A DNA stretch of 15,591 bases from DYCT01 sp051875715 (GTDB lineage Bacteria; Bacteroidota; Bacteroidia; Bacteroidales; Bacteroidaceae), in contig JBJEHD010000039.1 in assembly GCA_051875715.1 (NCBI GenBank), positions 1 to 15,591 of the forward strand, in the 5' to 3' direction. The notes under the pieces are model-generated. The model ran no database searches and was not told the origin of the DNA. It saw only the letters and a program-made list of their open reading frames with translations. Positions 5,964-14,370 of this stretch are shown piece after piece (the first letter of the stretch is position 1; each line of letters opens with the position of its first letter). Position numbers and translations under genes: made by a program.

Positions 5964-8393
5964 ATGAAAGTAATGAAATTCGGCGGAACGTCTGTTGGTT
6001 CCGTAGACAGTATCTTGCAAGTGAAACGCATCGTGGAGGCTGCCGACGAGCCGGTGGTCGTGGTGGTATCGGCCCTGGGGGGCATCACCGACCAACTGAT
6101 TCGGACCGGGCAGACGGCGGCCCTGGGCGATGCGGCCTACCGCACGTGCTACGAAGCCATTGCCCGCCGCCATGCGGACGTGGTGCAGGGGCTGATGGAG
6201 GGCCCGAAGCGGCAGGAGGTGATGGACGGCGTGAACGCCTTGCTGGACGAACTGCGGAACATCTTCAACGGCATATTCCTCATCAAGGACCTGTCCGCCA
6301 AAACCTATAACACCATCGTCAGCTACGGCGAACGCCTCTCGTCGCTCATCGTGAGCCATGTCATCGACGGGGCGGTGTGGTTCGACTCGCGCCGCTTCAT
6401 CCAGACGGAGCAGAAGCACCAGAAGAACATCGTCGACACGGAACTGACCAACCGCTTGATACGCGAGACCTTCAGCCCGATGCCCCGCGTGGCCTTGGTG
6501 CCCGGCTTCATCGCCAGCGACAAGACGACGGGCGACGTGACCAACCTCGGACGGGGCGGCTCGGACCACACGGCGGCCATCATCGCCGCTGCCCTGGAGG
6601 CCGACACGCTGGAGATATGGACCGACGTGGACGGCTTCATGACCGCCGACCCGAAGGTCATCTCCACCGCCTACACCATCCGCGAACTGAGCTACGTGGA
6701 GGCCATGGAGTTGTGCAACTTCGGCGCCAAGGTGGTCTATCCGCCGACCATATATCCGGTGTTCCACAAGAACATCCCCATCCGCATCAAGAACACCTTC
6801 AACCCCGAGGCCGAGGGTACCTACATCACCAGCGGCAAGAGCCACGGCGGCAAGCCCATCAAGGGAATCTCCAGCATCAACGACACGAGCCTCATCACGG
6901 TGCAGGGCCTGGGCATGGTGGGGGTCATCGGTGTGAACTACCGCATCTTCAAGGCCTTGGCCAAGAACGGCATCAGCGTGTTTCTGGTGTCGCAGGCCTC
7001 GTCGGAGAACTCCACCTCCATCGGTGTGCGTCAGGCCGATGCACCTTTGGCCTGCGAGGTGCTCAACGAGGAGTTTGCCAAGGAGATAGAGATGGGCGAA
7101 ATCAGCCGCGTTGCCGCCGAAACGGATCTGGCCACGGTGGCCGTCGTTGGCGAGAACATGAAACATACGCCGGGTATCGCCGGTAAATTGTTCGGCACGC
7201 TGGGCAAGAACGGTATCAACGTGATTGCCTGTGCACAAGGTGCCTCGGAGACCAACATCTCCTTCGTAGTGGAAAAGGATTCGCTGCGGAAATCGCTCAA
7301 CGTGATACACGACTCGTTTTTCTTGTCCGAATACCAGGAACTGAACGTCTTCGTCTGCGGCGTGGGCACGGTGGGCGGAAGCCTGATTGAGCAGATACGC
7401 ATGCAGCAGGAGAAACTGATGCGCGAGAACGGGCTGAAACTGAACGTAGTGGGCATCGCCGACGCGCGCCACGCGCTGTTCTGCCGCGAGGGGCTCGCCC
7501 TGGACGACTACCGCACCGACCTGCGCGAGAAGAGCATCCCCAGCAACCCCGACGTGCTGCGCGACGAAATCATCCGCATGAACATCTTCAACTCGGTGTT
7601 CGTGGACTGTACGGCCAGCCAGGCCGTGGCCGACCTGTACAAGGACCTGCTGTCGCACAACGTGTCGGTGGTGGCGGCCAACAAGATTGCCGCTTCGTCG
7701 CGCTACGAGAACTATGCCGAACTGAAGCACATCGCCCGGATGCGCGGCGTGAAGTTCCTGTTCGAGACCAACGTGGGCGCCGGCCTGCCCATCATCAACA
7801 CCATCAACGACCTGCGCAACAGCGGCGACAAGATTGTGAAAATCGAGGCGGTGCTCTCGGGCACGCTCAACTACATCTTCAACACGCTTTGTGCCGACGT
7901 GCCGTTCAGCCGGACTGTCCGGATGGCCCAGGAGGCCCGCTACTCCGAGCCCGACCCGCGCATCGACCTGAGCGGCAAGGACGTGATACGCAAACTGGTC
8001 ATCCTGGCCCGCGAGGCCGGCTACCGGCTGGAGCAGGAAGAGGTGGAGAAGAACCTGTTCGTGCCCGACGCGTTCTTCGAAGGTTCGCTGGACGAATTCT
8101 GGACGCGCCTGCCGTCGCTCGACGCCGATTTCGAGGCGCGGCGCAAGGTGTTGGAGCAGCAGGGCAAACGCTGGCGCTTCGTGGCCCGGCTGGAGGACGG
8201 GAAAGGAACGGTCGGCCTGATGGAGGTGGACCAGGCGCATCCTTTCTACAACCTGGCCGGGAGCAACAACATCATCCTGCTCACCACCGACCGCTACAAG
8301 GAGTATCCGATGCTGATTCAGGGCTACGGCGCCGGGGCGGGCGTGACGGCCGCCGGTGTCTTTGCCGACATCATGAGCATCGCCAACATCTGA
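5964..8393 (+). CDS. thrA: Bifunctional aspartokinase / homoserine dehydrogenase
   Basis: Catalyses the first and third steps from aspartate to threonine: ATP-dependent phosphorylation of aspartate and NAD(P)H-dependent reduction of aspartate semialdehyde. The 809 residues match the usual fusion length. The N-terminal amino-acid kinase domain has KFGGTSVGS at 5-13, GRGGSDHTAA near 195-205 and DVDGFMTADPKV near 222-233. Tandem ACT-type regulatory segments follow at about 310-455. The C-terminal dehydrogenase begins with the Rossmann motif FVCGVGTVGG at 463-472 and continues to NVGAGLPIINTINDLR and LSGTLNYIFN. It is the first gene of thrA-apgM-thrC, with 16 bp to the next gene. The ATG at 5964 is used; the ATG at 5973 is a minor alternative. 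Threonine feedback through the ACT segments is known for the family but cannot be shown here. Confidence 0.97.
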   Translation: MKVMKFGGTSVGSVDSILQVKRIVEAADEPVVVVVSALGGITDQLIRTGQTAALGDAAYRTCYEAIARRHADVVQGLMEGPKRQEVMDGVNALLDELRNIFNGIFLIKDLSAKTYNTIVSYGERLSSLIVSHVIDGAVWFDSRRFIQTEQKHQKNIVDTELTNRLIRETFSPMPRVALVPGFIASDKTTGDVTNLGRGGSDHTAAIIAAALEADTLEIWTDVDGFMTADPKVISTAYTIRELSYVEAMELCNFGAKVVYPPTIYPVFHKNIPIRIKNTFNPEAEGTYITSGKSHGGKPIKGISSINDTSLITVQGLGMVGVIGVNYRIFKALAKNGISVFLVSQASSENSTSIGVRQADAPLACEVLNEEFAKEIEMGEISRVAAETDLATVAVVGENMKHTPGIAGKLFGTLGKNGINVIACAQGASETNISFVVEKDSLRKSLNVIHDSFFLSEYQELNVFVCGVGTVGGSLIEQIRMQQEKLMRENGLKLNVVGIADARHALFCREGLALDDYRTDLREKSIPSNPDVLRDEIIRMNIFNSVFVDCTASQAVADLYKDLLSHNVSVVAANKIAASSRYENYAELKHIARMRGVKFLFETNVGAGLPIINTINDLRNSGDKIVKIEAVLSGTLNYIFNTLCADVPFSRTVRMAQEARYSEPDPRIDLSGKDVIRKLVILAREAGYRLEQEEVEKNLFVPDAFFEGSLDEFWTRLPSLDADFEARRKVLEQQGKRWRFVARLEDGKGTVGLMEVDQAHPFYNLAGSNNIILLTTDRYKEYPMLIQGYGAGAGVTAAGVFADIMSIANI

Positions 8394-8409
8394 CCAATAC
8401 CGATTGCGC

Positions 8410-9639
8410 ATGAAACACATCATTATCATAGGAGACGGCATGGCCGACTGGGCCGTGCCCCGGCTGGGCGGGCAGACGCTGCTGCAATATGCCCGCACGC
8501 CCTATATGGACGAACTGGCCCGAAAGGGCCGCACGGGCATGCTGCAGACCGTGGCCGAGGGTTTCCACCCGGGCAGCGAGGTGGCCAACATGTCGGTGAT
8601 GGGCTACGACCTGCCGCGCGTGTACGAAGGGCGCGGCGTGCTGGAGGCAGCCAGCATCGGCGTGGACCTGCAGCCGGGCGAGATGGCCATGCGGTGCAAC
8701 CTGGTGTGCATCGAGGGCGACATCCTGAAGAACCATTCGGCCGGACACATCACGACCGGGGAGGCCGACGAACTGGTCCGCTTCCTCCAGCGCGAACTGG
8801 GCGGCGACGACGTGCATTTCCACACGGGCGTGGCCTACCGCCACCTGCTGGTGATGCGCGGAGGCGACAAGCGGATAGCGTGCACGCCGCCCCACGACGT
8901 GCCCCTGCATCCGTTCCGCCCCTTGCTGGTCCGGGCGCTGGCCCCCGAGGCGCAGGCCACAGCCGACCGCATCAACGACCTCATCCTGCGCTCGCAGGCC
9001 CTGCTGGCAGACCATCCCGTCAACCTGCGCCGGAAGGCCGAGGGCAAGGACCCGGCCAACAGCATCTGGCCCTGGTCGCCCGGCTACCGGCCGGCCATGC
9101 AGCCGCTGTCCGAGCGTTTCCCGTCCGTCCGACGCGGGGCCGTCATCTCGGCCGTGGACCTGATAAACGGCATCGGGGCCTACGCCGGCCTGCGCCGCAT
9201 CCCGGTGGAAGGGGCTACGGGCTTGTATGACACCAACTACGAGAACAAGGTGGCCGCTGCACTCGAGGCCCTGCGGACCGACGACTTCGTCTACCTGCAC
9301 ATCGAGGCCAGCGACGAGGCCGGCCACGAGGGCGACGTGGACCTGAAACTGCGCACCATCGAGAACCTGGACGCCCGCGCCGTCGGGCCCGTCTACGAAG
9401 CGGTGCGGACGTGGGACGAGCCGGTGGCCATCGCCGTCCTGCCCGACCACCCGACGCCGTGCGAACTGCGCACCCATACGGCCGAACCGGTGCCCTTCCT
9501 GATGTGGCACCGCGGCATCGAACCCGACGCCGTGCAGACCTACGACGAGCAGGCCTGCCGCGAAGGTGCCTGCGGATGGCTGAAGGAGGACGAGTTCATC
9601 CGCCTGTTCCTGCAAACCGAAACGAATCAGCAACCATAA
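8410..9639 (+). CDS. apgM: ApgM-family (cofactor-independent phosphoglycerate mutase-like) enzyme, likely homoserine kinase of the operon
   Basis: A 409-residue alkaline-phosphatase-superfamily protein of the archaeal-type phosphoglycerate mutase family. Metal-binding motifs are visible: GDGMADW at 8-14, HPGSEVANMSVMGYD at 53-67 (Ser56 as the likely catalytic nucleophile), HIEASDEAGHEGD near 297-308 and LPDHPTPCELRTH near 344-356. The start is the ATG at 8410, 16 bp after thrA. It occupies the slot between thrA and thrC where thrB (homoserine kinase) is expected, and no GHMP-type thrB is present in the window. Members of this family clustered with thr genes have been proposed to act as an alternative homoserine kinase. 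I therefore infer homoserine phosphorylation as the main role, while the automatic family name would be phosphoglycerate mutase. Confidence 0.88.
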   Translation: MKHIIIIGDGMADWAVPRLGGQTLLQYARTPYMDELARKGRTGMLQTVAEGFHPGSEVANMSVMGYDLPRVYEGRGVLEAASIGVDLQPGEMAMRCNLVCIEGDILKNHSAGHITTGEADELVRFLQRELGGDDVHFHTGVAYRHLLVMRGGDKRIACTPPHDVPLHPFRPLLVRALAPEAQATADRINDLILRSQALLADHPVNLRRKAEGKDPANSIWPWSPGYRPAMQPLSERFPSVRRGAVISAVDLINGIGAYAGLRRIPVEGATGLYDTNYENKVAAALEALRTDDFVYLHIEASDEAGHEGDVDLKLRTIENLDARAVGPVYEAVRTWDEPVAIAVLPDHPTPCELRTHTAEPVPFLMWHRGIEPDAVQTYDEQACREGACGWLKEDEFIRLFLQTETNQQP

Positions 9640-9652
9640 CCGACCACACACC

Positions 9653-10954
9653 ATGCTATACTACAGTACCAACCAAAAAGCCGCCCCGGCCTCGCTCGAA
9701 GAGGCCGTGGTGAAGGGACTGGCCTCGGACAAGGGCCTGTTCATGCCGCAGTCCATCCGGCCGCTGCCCCGCGCGTTCTTCGACGAAATCGATACACTCT
9801 CCTTCCAGGAAATCGCCTACCGTGTGGCCGATGCCTTCTTTGGCGACGACGTGCCGGCCGCCACGTTGCGCGACCTGGTGTTCGACACGCTGCAGTTCGA
9901 CGTGCCGCTGGTGCAGGTGGACGACGACATCTACGCGCTGGAACTGTTCCACGGGCCGACGCTGGCCTTCAAGGACGTGGGCGCGCGCTTCATGGCCCGC
10001 CTGCTGGGCTACTTCATCCGCAAGGAGGGCAAGCGCGAGGTGAACGTGCTCGTGGCCACTTCGGGCGACACGGGCAGCGCGGTGGCCAACGGATTTCTGG
10101 GCGTGGAAGGCATCCGCGTCTTCGTGCTCTATCCGAAAGGCAAGGTCAGCGAGATACAGGAGAAGCAGTTCACGACCCTGGGCCGGAACGTCACCGCCCT
10201 CGAGGTGGACGGCACGTTCGACGACTGCCAGGCGCTGGTGAAGGCCGCCTTCATGGACGGCGAACTGAACGCGCACATGCAGCTGACCTCGGCCAACAGC
10301 ATCAACGTGGCCCGCTTCCTGCCGCAGGCGTTCTACTATTTCTACGCCTACGCCCAACTGAAACGGATGGGCAAGGCCGACCGCATGGTGGCGTGCGTGC
10401 CGAGCGGAAACTTCGGCAACATCACCGCCGGCCTCTTCGGCAAGCGGATGGGCCTGCCCATAGCCCGCTTCATCGCCGCCAACAACCGCAACGACATCTT
10501 CCTCCAGTATCTGCAGACCGGCGAATACCGTCCGCGGCCCTCGGTGTCCACGGTGGCCAACGCCATGGACGTGGGCGACCCGAGCAACTTCGCCCGCGTG
10601 CTCGACCTCTACGGCCGTTCGCACGAGGCCATCTGTGCCGACATCAGCGGAGCCGCCTACACCGACGAGCAGATCTGCGACACCATCCGGCAGACCTTCG
10701 CCCGCACCGGCTACCTGCTCGACCCGCACGGGGCCTGCGGCTACCGGGCCTTGGCCGAAGGGCTGAAGTCGGACGAGACGGGCGTCTTCCTCGAGACGGC
10801 GCACCCAGCCAAGTTCCTCGACACGGTGCAGGCCGTCGTGGGGCAGCCGGTGGAGGTTCCTGCGAAACTGCAGGCGTTCATGCAGGGCGTCAAGCAGAGC
10901 GTCCCCATGACGAAGGACTTCTCCTCGTTCAAGGCCTATCTGATGCAGGCCTAA
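9653..10954 (+). CDS. thrC: Threonine synthase
   Basis: PLP-dependent conversion of O-phosphohomoserine to threonine, the last pathway step. In the 433-residue protein the Schiff-base lysine lies in GPTLAFKDVGARF (Lys107), with the phosphate-binding stretch ATSGDTGSAVANGF and the later ACVPSGNFGNITAGL motif. Length and motif order fit the fungal/enterobacterial-type (longer) threonine synthases. The ATG follows the apgM stop by 13 bp, so it is in the same operon. After the stop there is a small hairpin (CGCCT-CCGC-AGGCG, 10957-10970) and then the repeat arrays; no classic U-tract terminator for the operon is evident. Confidence 0.97.
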   Translation: MLYYSTNQKAAPASLEEAVVKGLASDKGLFMPQSIRPLPRAFFDEIDTLSFQEIAYRVADAFFGDDVPAATLRDLVFDTLQFDVPLVQVDDDIYALELFHGPTLAFKDVGARFMARLLGYFIRKEGKREVNVLVATSGDTGSAVANGFLGVEGIRVFVLYPKGKVSEIQEKQFTTLGRNVTALEVDGTFDDCQALVKAAFMDGELNAHMQLTSANSINVARFLPQAFYYFYAYAQLKRMGKADRMVACVPSGNFGNITAGLFGKRMGLPIARFIAANNRNDIFLQYLQTGEYRPRPSVSTVANAMDVGDPSNFARVLDLYGRSHEAICADISGAAYTDEQICDTIRQTFARTGYLLDPHGACGYRALAEGLKSDETGVFLETAHPAKFLDTVQAVVGQPVEVPAKLQAFMQGVKQSVPMTKDFSSFKAYLMQA

Positions 10955-10973
10955 AACGCCTCCGCAGGCGAGG

Positions 10974-11039
10974 CCCTTCGCGTGTACACGCATCGGCCTT
11001 CGTCTGTACACGCGAGTGCCTTCGCGTGTACACGCGTCA
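10974..11039. repeat. Three tandem 22-bp palindromic repeats
   Basis: Three adjacent units of exactly 22 bp (10974-10995, 10996-11017, 11018-11039) share the consensus CCTTCGCGTGTACACGCG plus a variable tail. The core CGCGTGTACACGCG of the third unit is a perfect 14-bp palindrome, so each unit could form a hairpin. A degenerate partial copy (CCGTCTGTGCAGG) follows near 11043-11055. The array lies between the convergent thr and aromatic operons, 20 bp after the thrC stop. Confidence 0.85.
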
Positions 11040-11083
11040 AACCCCGTCTGTGCAGGGCCTTCGACGGCCCTCCGAAAGGCGGC

Positions 11084-11160
11084 ATTTAAACATCGTTTAA
11101 ACATTGTTGCAACGCCGTTGCAACGGTCTTGCAACAGCGTTGCAATCGCCTTGCAAGGCG
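11084..11160. repeat. Seven tandem 11-bp units, each with an 8-bp near-palindromic core
   Basis: Seven contiguous units of exactly 11 bp (11084-11094 through 11150-11160) have the form core8-NNN. The cores are ATTTAAAC, GTTTAAAC, GTTGCAAC, GTTGCAAC, CTTGCAAC, GTTGCAAT and CTTGCAAG. GTTTAAAC, GTTGCAAC and CTTGCAAG are perfect palindromes and the rest differ at one edge base. The centre (TTTAAA or TTGCAA) is strictly kept while the 3-bp spacers vary. The period is close to one DNA helical turn, so all cores face the same side. Confidence 0.85.
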
Positions 11161-11163
11161 GAC

Positions 11164-11214
11164 AAAAACCGATGGCCTCCTCGCCATGCCAAGTGCGGCA
11201 GGCGGGGAGGCCAT
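11164..11214 (-). terminator. Strong terminator of the aromatic operon (after tyrA)
   Basis: ATGGCCTCCTCGCC (11172-11185) pairs with GGCGGGGAGGCCAT (11201-11214) over 14 positions with a single G-U wobble, and TGCC/GGCA inside the loop extends it. On the minus strand the hairpin is followed by CGG and TTTTT (11164-11168), placing it as the terminator of the minus-strand tyrA transcript. On the plus strand no T-run follows, though such a stem may still stop thr-operon transcripts. Confidence 0.75.
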
Positions 11215-11281
11215 TGTCGTATCAGAAGGGCCGGTCTTGTCAGTGGGTGATGATTACCTTGCGCGGTAGGGGCGTGTGCCG

Positions 11282-12055
11282 TCAGCGTATCTTCTCGCGG
11301 ATGCGGCTGAGGTACTTCTTCATGCCCTCGGCGTCGCGCTGGCTGATGATGTCGAGCAGTTTCTTCAGTTCCACGCGGATGCCCTCCACCTGTGCCGGTG
11401 TGCGCGGATTGAAGAGAATCTCCTGCAGCAGGTAATCGTCCTCGCTCAAGAGCCCCTTGGCGATGGCCATGTGCTTCTTGAACGTCGTCCCGGGCGCTTC
11501 CTGGTGTTTCATCACGGCGGCGAAGACAAAGGTGGAGACAAACGGGATGGACAGCGAGTAGGCCACCGTCTCGTCGTGCTCCTCGAAGGTGTACTCGAAG
11601 ATGTTCAGTTTGAGCGACTGGTACAGGTCCTTGAAGAACACCTTCCCCAGGTGGTCGCTCTCGCTGATGATGATGGCGCTTTCGTTGCTCAGGTTGCTGA
11701 GGCTGGCAAAGGTGGGGCCGAACATCGGGTGGGTCGACACATAGCGGAAACCGCTTTCCTCGTAGAACTTCTTCAGCCCGGTCTTGACCGAGGCGATGTC
11801 GCTCAGGATGCAGTCCTTGGGCAGCACGGGGATGACCGTCCGGAAGGCGTCGAGGGTGTACTTCACCGTGGCCGCATTGATGACCAGTTCGGGCTCGAAC
11901 TCACGGATTTCGTCCGTCGTGGTGAAGCGATACGTGTTGTAGACGAAGCGCAGTTGGTGCGGATTGACGTCGAACACGGCCGTCTCGTGCTGGAAACTCA
12001 GCAGGTCGGTGAAGAACGAGCCCATCTTCCCGGCTCCTAATATCAGTATGCGCAT
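11282..12055 (-). CDS. tyrA: Prephenate dehydrogenase (TyrA)
   Basis: Oxidative decarboxylation of prephenate to 4-hydroxyphenylpyruvate in tyrosine synthesis. The 257-residue protein starts with a Rossmann fold, ILILGAGKMGSFF (GxGxMG at 7-12), and has an acidic residue after the second strand (FDVN, Asp29), which favours NAD. The catalytic-type motif STHPMFGP has its His at 109. It is a short form without ACT or chorismate mutase domains; chorismate mutase is supplied by the preceding gene. It is the last gene of the operon, 13 bp after the stop of the DAHP synthase gene. Arogenate specificity cannot be excluded. Confidence 0.93.
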   Translation of the reverse strand: MRILILGAGKMGSFFTDLLSFQHETAVFDVNPHQLRFVYNTYRFTTTDEIREFEPELVINAATVKYTLDAFRTVIPVLPKDCILSDIASVKTGLKKFYEESGFRYVSTHPMFGPTFASLSNLSNESAIIISESDHLGKVFFKDLYQSLKLNIFEYTFEEHDETVAYSLSIPFVSTFVFAAVMKHQEAPGTTFKKHMAIAKGLLSEDDYLLQEILFNPRTPAQVEGIRVELKKLLDIISQRDAEGMKKYLSRIREKIR

Positions 12056-12068
12056 GGCGGTCCGGCGT

Positions 12069-13130
12069 TTATTTGTTGATGATTTCCATCTGCTGGCGCA
12101 CGCTCTCTTCGTGGATGGCCTCGAACACCTTCTTGATGAAGTCGGCGTCCATGCCGCAAAGTACGCCCTGCGAGGCCCGCTTGTCGAGGATTTCGTTGTA
12201 GCGGCCGGTCTGCAGGATGGTCATGTTGTGCTCCTTCTTGAACGTACCGATTTCGCGGCACACGCGCATCCGCTTGGCCAGCAACTGAATGAGGTCGTTG
12301 TCGCACTCGTCAATCTGGTGGCGCAACTCGTTCAGGTTTTCCGTGGTCTGCGTCTCCTTGCGGATGACGAGCAGGCTGAGGATGTAGTCGAGGATGTCGG
12401 GCGTCACCTGCTGGGCGGCATCGCTCCAGGCGCAGTCGGGGTTGCAGTGCGACTCGATGATGAGTCCGTCGAAGTTCAGGTCCATGGCCTGCTGGCAGAG
12501 CGAGGCCACCAGTTCGCGCTTGCCGCCGATGTGGCTGGGGTCGCAGAAGAGGGGCAGGTCGGGCAGGCGACGGCGCAGTTCGATGGGGATGTGCCACTGG
12601 GGCAGGTTGCGGTAGATTTTCTTGTCGTACGAGCTGAAGCCCCGGTGGATGGCTCCGAGCCGTTTCAGTCCGGCGTTGTTGATGCGTTCGAGTGCGCCTA
12701 TCCAGAGTTCCAGGTCGGGGTTGACCGGGTTCTTCACCAGCACGGGCACGTCCACGCCCTTCAGCGCGTCGGCTATCTCCTGCACGGCGAAGGGGTTGGC
12801 CGTGGTGCGCGCTCCAATCCACAGGACGTCGATGCCCTGCTTCAAGGCTTCGTAGACGTGTTTGGCTGTGGCCACCTCGGTGGCTACGTACATGCCCGTC
12901 TCTTTTTTCACCTCCTTGAGCCAGGCCAGTCCTTCCACACCGATGCCTTCGAAGCCTCCCGGTTTGGTGCGCGGCTTCCAAATGCCGGCCCGGAAAATCT
13001 TGATGCCCTGGTTGGCCAGTTGGCGGGCGGTGTTCATTACTTGTTCTTCAGTCTCTGCGCTGCACGGGCCGGCGATGACGATGGGGCGTTTGGCTTCGAT
13101 GCCCGGCAATAAAATAGATTCCAGTTCCAT
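12069..13130 (-). CDS. aroF: Bifunctional DAHP synthase / chorismate mutase
   Basis: Joins the first step of the shikimate pathway (phosphoenolpyruvate plus erythrose 4-phosphate to DAHP) to chorismate-to-prephenate conversion. The 353 residues hold a KDO8P-synthase-like (type I-beta) DAHP synthase: GPCSAE at 21-26, RAGIWKPRTKPGGFEGIG at 47-64, WIGART at 104-109, KNP at 133-135, HRGF at 162-165 and CDPSH at 196-200. From about residue 264 an AroQ-type helical chorismate mutase follows (ELRHQIDECDNDLIQLLAKRM, basic KRMRVCREIG and KK at 298-299). In other bacteria the mutase is fused at the N-terminus of such a synthase, or to PheA or TyrA; here it is C-terminal. The fused mutase probably also serves feedback inhibition by prephenate, as in related fusions. 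Gene symbol by domain homology. Confidence 0.95.
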   Translation of the reverse strand: MELESILLPGIEAKRPIVIAGPCSAETEEQVMNTARQLANQGIKIFRAGIWKPRTKPGGFEGIGVEGLAWLKEVKKETGMYVATEVATAKHVYEALKQGIDVLWIGARTTANPFAVQEIADALKGVDVPVLVKNPVNPDLELWIGALERINNAGLKRLGAIHRGFSSYDKKIYRNLPQWHIPIELRRRLPDLPLFCDPSHIGGKRELVASLCQQAMDLNFDGLIIESHCNPDCAWSDAAQQVTPDILDYILSLLVIRKETQTTENLNELRHQIDECDNDLIQLLAKRMRVCREIGTFKKEHNMTILQTGRYNEILDKRASQGVLCGMDADFIKKVFEAIHEESVRQQMEIINK

Positions 13131-13176
13131 GGTTGTATCGTTTTTTGTTTTCGTTCGTTCGGTTGAGCGATTGGGG

Positions 13177-14349
13177 TTAAAGATGGGTTCGGATGCGGCT
13201 CAGCGCCTCCTTCAGTTTGTCCTCTGGGCAGCAGAGTGACAGGCGCACGTAGCGGGCTCCGTTGCTGCCGAAGATGAATCCCGGTGTGATGAACACGCGG
13301 GCCTCGTGGAGCACCTTCTCGGTCAGTTCCTCGACGTCGGCATACCGGTCGGGGATGCGTCCCCACAGGAACATGCCCACCTGGGCGGGGTCGAACGTGC
13401 AGCCGAGTGCCTGCATGATGGCTTCGGCCAGGTCGCGACGACGGCGATATAGGTCGATGTTCATGGCGCGGTGCCATTCGTCGGGGTTGTCCAACGCCTG
13501 TACGGCGGCCAGTTGGATGCCTCGGAAGGTGCCCGAGTCGATGTTGCTCTTCACCTTCAGCACCCATTGTACGAACTGGGCGTTGCTGGCCAGCATGGCT
13601 ACGCGCCATCCCGGCATGTTGTGGCTTTTGCTGAGCGAGTTGAATTCGATGCAGCATTCCTTCGCCCCCGGCACGCTGAGCAGGCTGACCGGCCGTTCGT
13701 TGAGGATGAAACTGTAAGGATTGTCGTTCACCACCACCAGGCTGTGCCGTCGGGCGAAGTCCACCAGCCGTTCGTAGGTGTCGAGGCTGGCCTTGGCACC
13801 GGTGGGCATGTGCGGATAGTTGGTCCACATCAGTTTGACGCGGCTCAGGTCCATGCGCTCCAGTTCATCGAAGTCCGGCATCCAGCCGTTCTCCTCACGC
13901 AGGTCGTAGGTCACCACCTCGGCCCCCAGCAGCCGGCTGAGCGAGGTGTAGGTGGGATAGCCCGGATTGGGTACCAGCACCTGTTCGCCCGGGTTGACGA
14001 AGGCCAGGGTGACGTGCAGGATGCCTTCCTTCGAGCCGATGAGCGGCTGGATTTCGGTGTCGGCGTCGAGGTCGACGCCATACCAGCGTCGGTACCAGCG
14101 TGCCATGGCCTGGCGCAGTTCGGGGATGCCCGCGCAAGGTTGGTAGCCGTGCGTATCGGGCCGTGAAGCCACCTCGCAGAGGGTTCGTACGGTGTCGTCG
14201 GAAGGAGGCATGTCGGGGCTTCCGATGCCCAGGCTGATGATGTCCTGCCCGGCGGCATTGAGCTTCGCAATCTCTTTCAGTTTGCGCGAGAAGTAGTATT
14301 CGCTGACGCTTTGCAGACGTTCGGCCGGTCGTATGGGGGATGCGTTCAT
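13177..14349 (-). CDS. PLP-dependent class I/II aminotransferase of the aromatic operon
   Basis: A 390-residue fold-type I aminotransferase. Key features are VPNPGYPTYTS near 126-136, NDNPYSF at 208-214 (Asp209, Tyr212), the PLP lysine in NSLSKSHNMPGWR (Lys241), Arg249, and a C-terminal RYVRLSL with the carboxylate-binding arginine. It would usually be annotated as aspartate aminotransferase. Its position between pheA and aroF, behind a Phe/Tyr attenuator, argues that it transaminates phenylpyruvate and 4-hydroxyphenylpyruvate, or possibly prephenate to arogenate. Substrate cannot be read from the sequence. The gene is 21 bp after pheA and 46 bp before aroF, with no terminator between. Confidence 0.9.
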   Translation of the reverse strand: MNASPIRPAERLQSVSEYYFSRKLKEIAKLNAAGQDIISLGIGSPDMPPSDDTVRTLCEVASRPDTHGYQPCAGIPELRQAMARWYRRWYGVDLDADTEIQPLIGSKEGILHVTLAFVNPGEQVLVPNPGYPTYTSLSRLLGAEVVTYDLREENGWMPDFDELERMDLSRVKLMWTNYPHMPTGAKASLDTYERLVDFARRHSLVVVNDNPYSFILNERPVSLLSVPGAKECCIEFNSLSKSHNMPGWRVAMLASNAQFVQWVLKVKSNIDSGTFRGIQLAAVQALDNPDEWHRAMNIDLYRRRRDLAEAIMQALGCTFDPAQVGMFLWGRIPDRYADVEELTEKVLHEARVFITPGFIFGSNGARYVRLSLCCPEDKLKEALSRIRTHL

Positions 14350-14370
14350 GGCGTTTCTGTTTTTAGCGGG

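Noticed and set aside
5889..8498. 869-codon open frame antisense to thrA
   Set aside because: It is a long antisense frame caused by high G/C third-position bias in thrA. The product is rich in His, Val, Gln and Arg with no domain, while thrA is unmistakable on the other strand.
9656..11134. 492-codon open frame antisense to thrC, and similar long antisense frames over apgM, ansA, aroF and the aminotransferase gene
   Set aside because: Same compositional artefact. Each covers a well-recognised enzyme gene on the opposite strand.
10974..11160. Possible CRISPR array
   Set aside because: The units are contiguous tandem repeats of 22 bp or 11 bp with no spacers of the usual 30-40 bp, and no cas genes are present.
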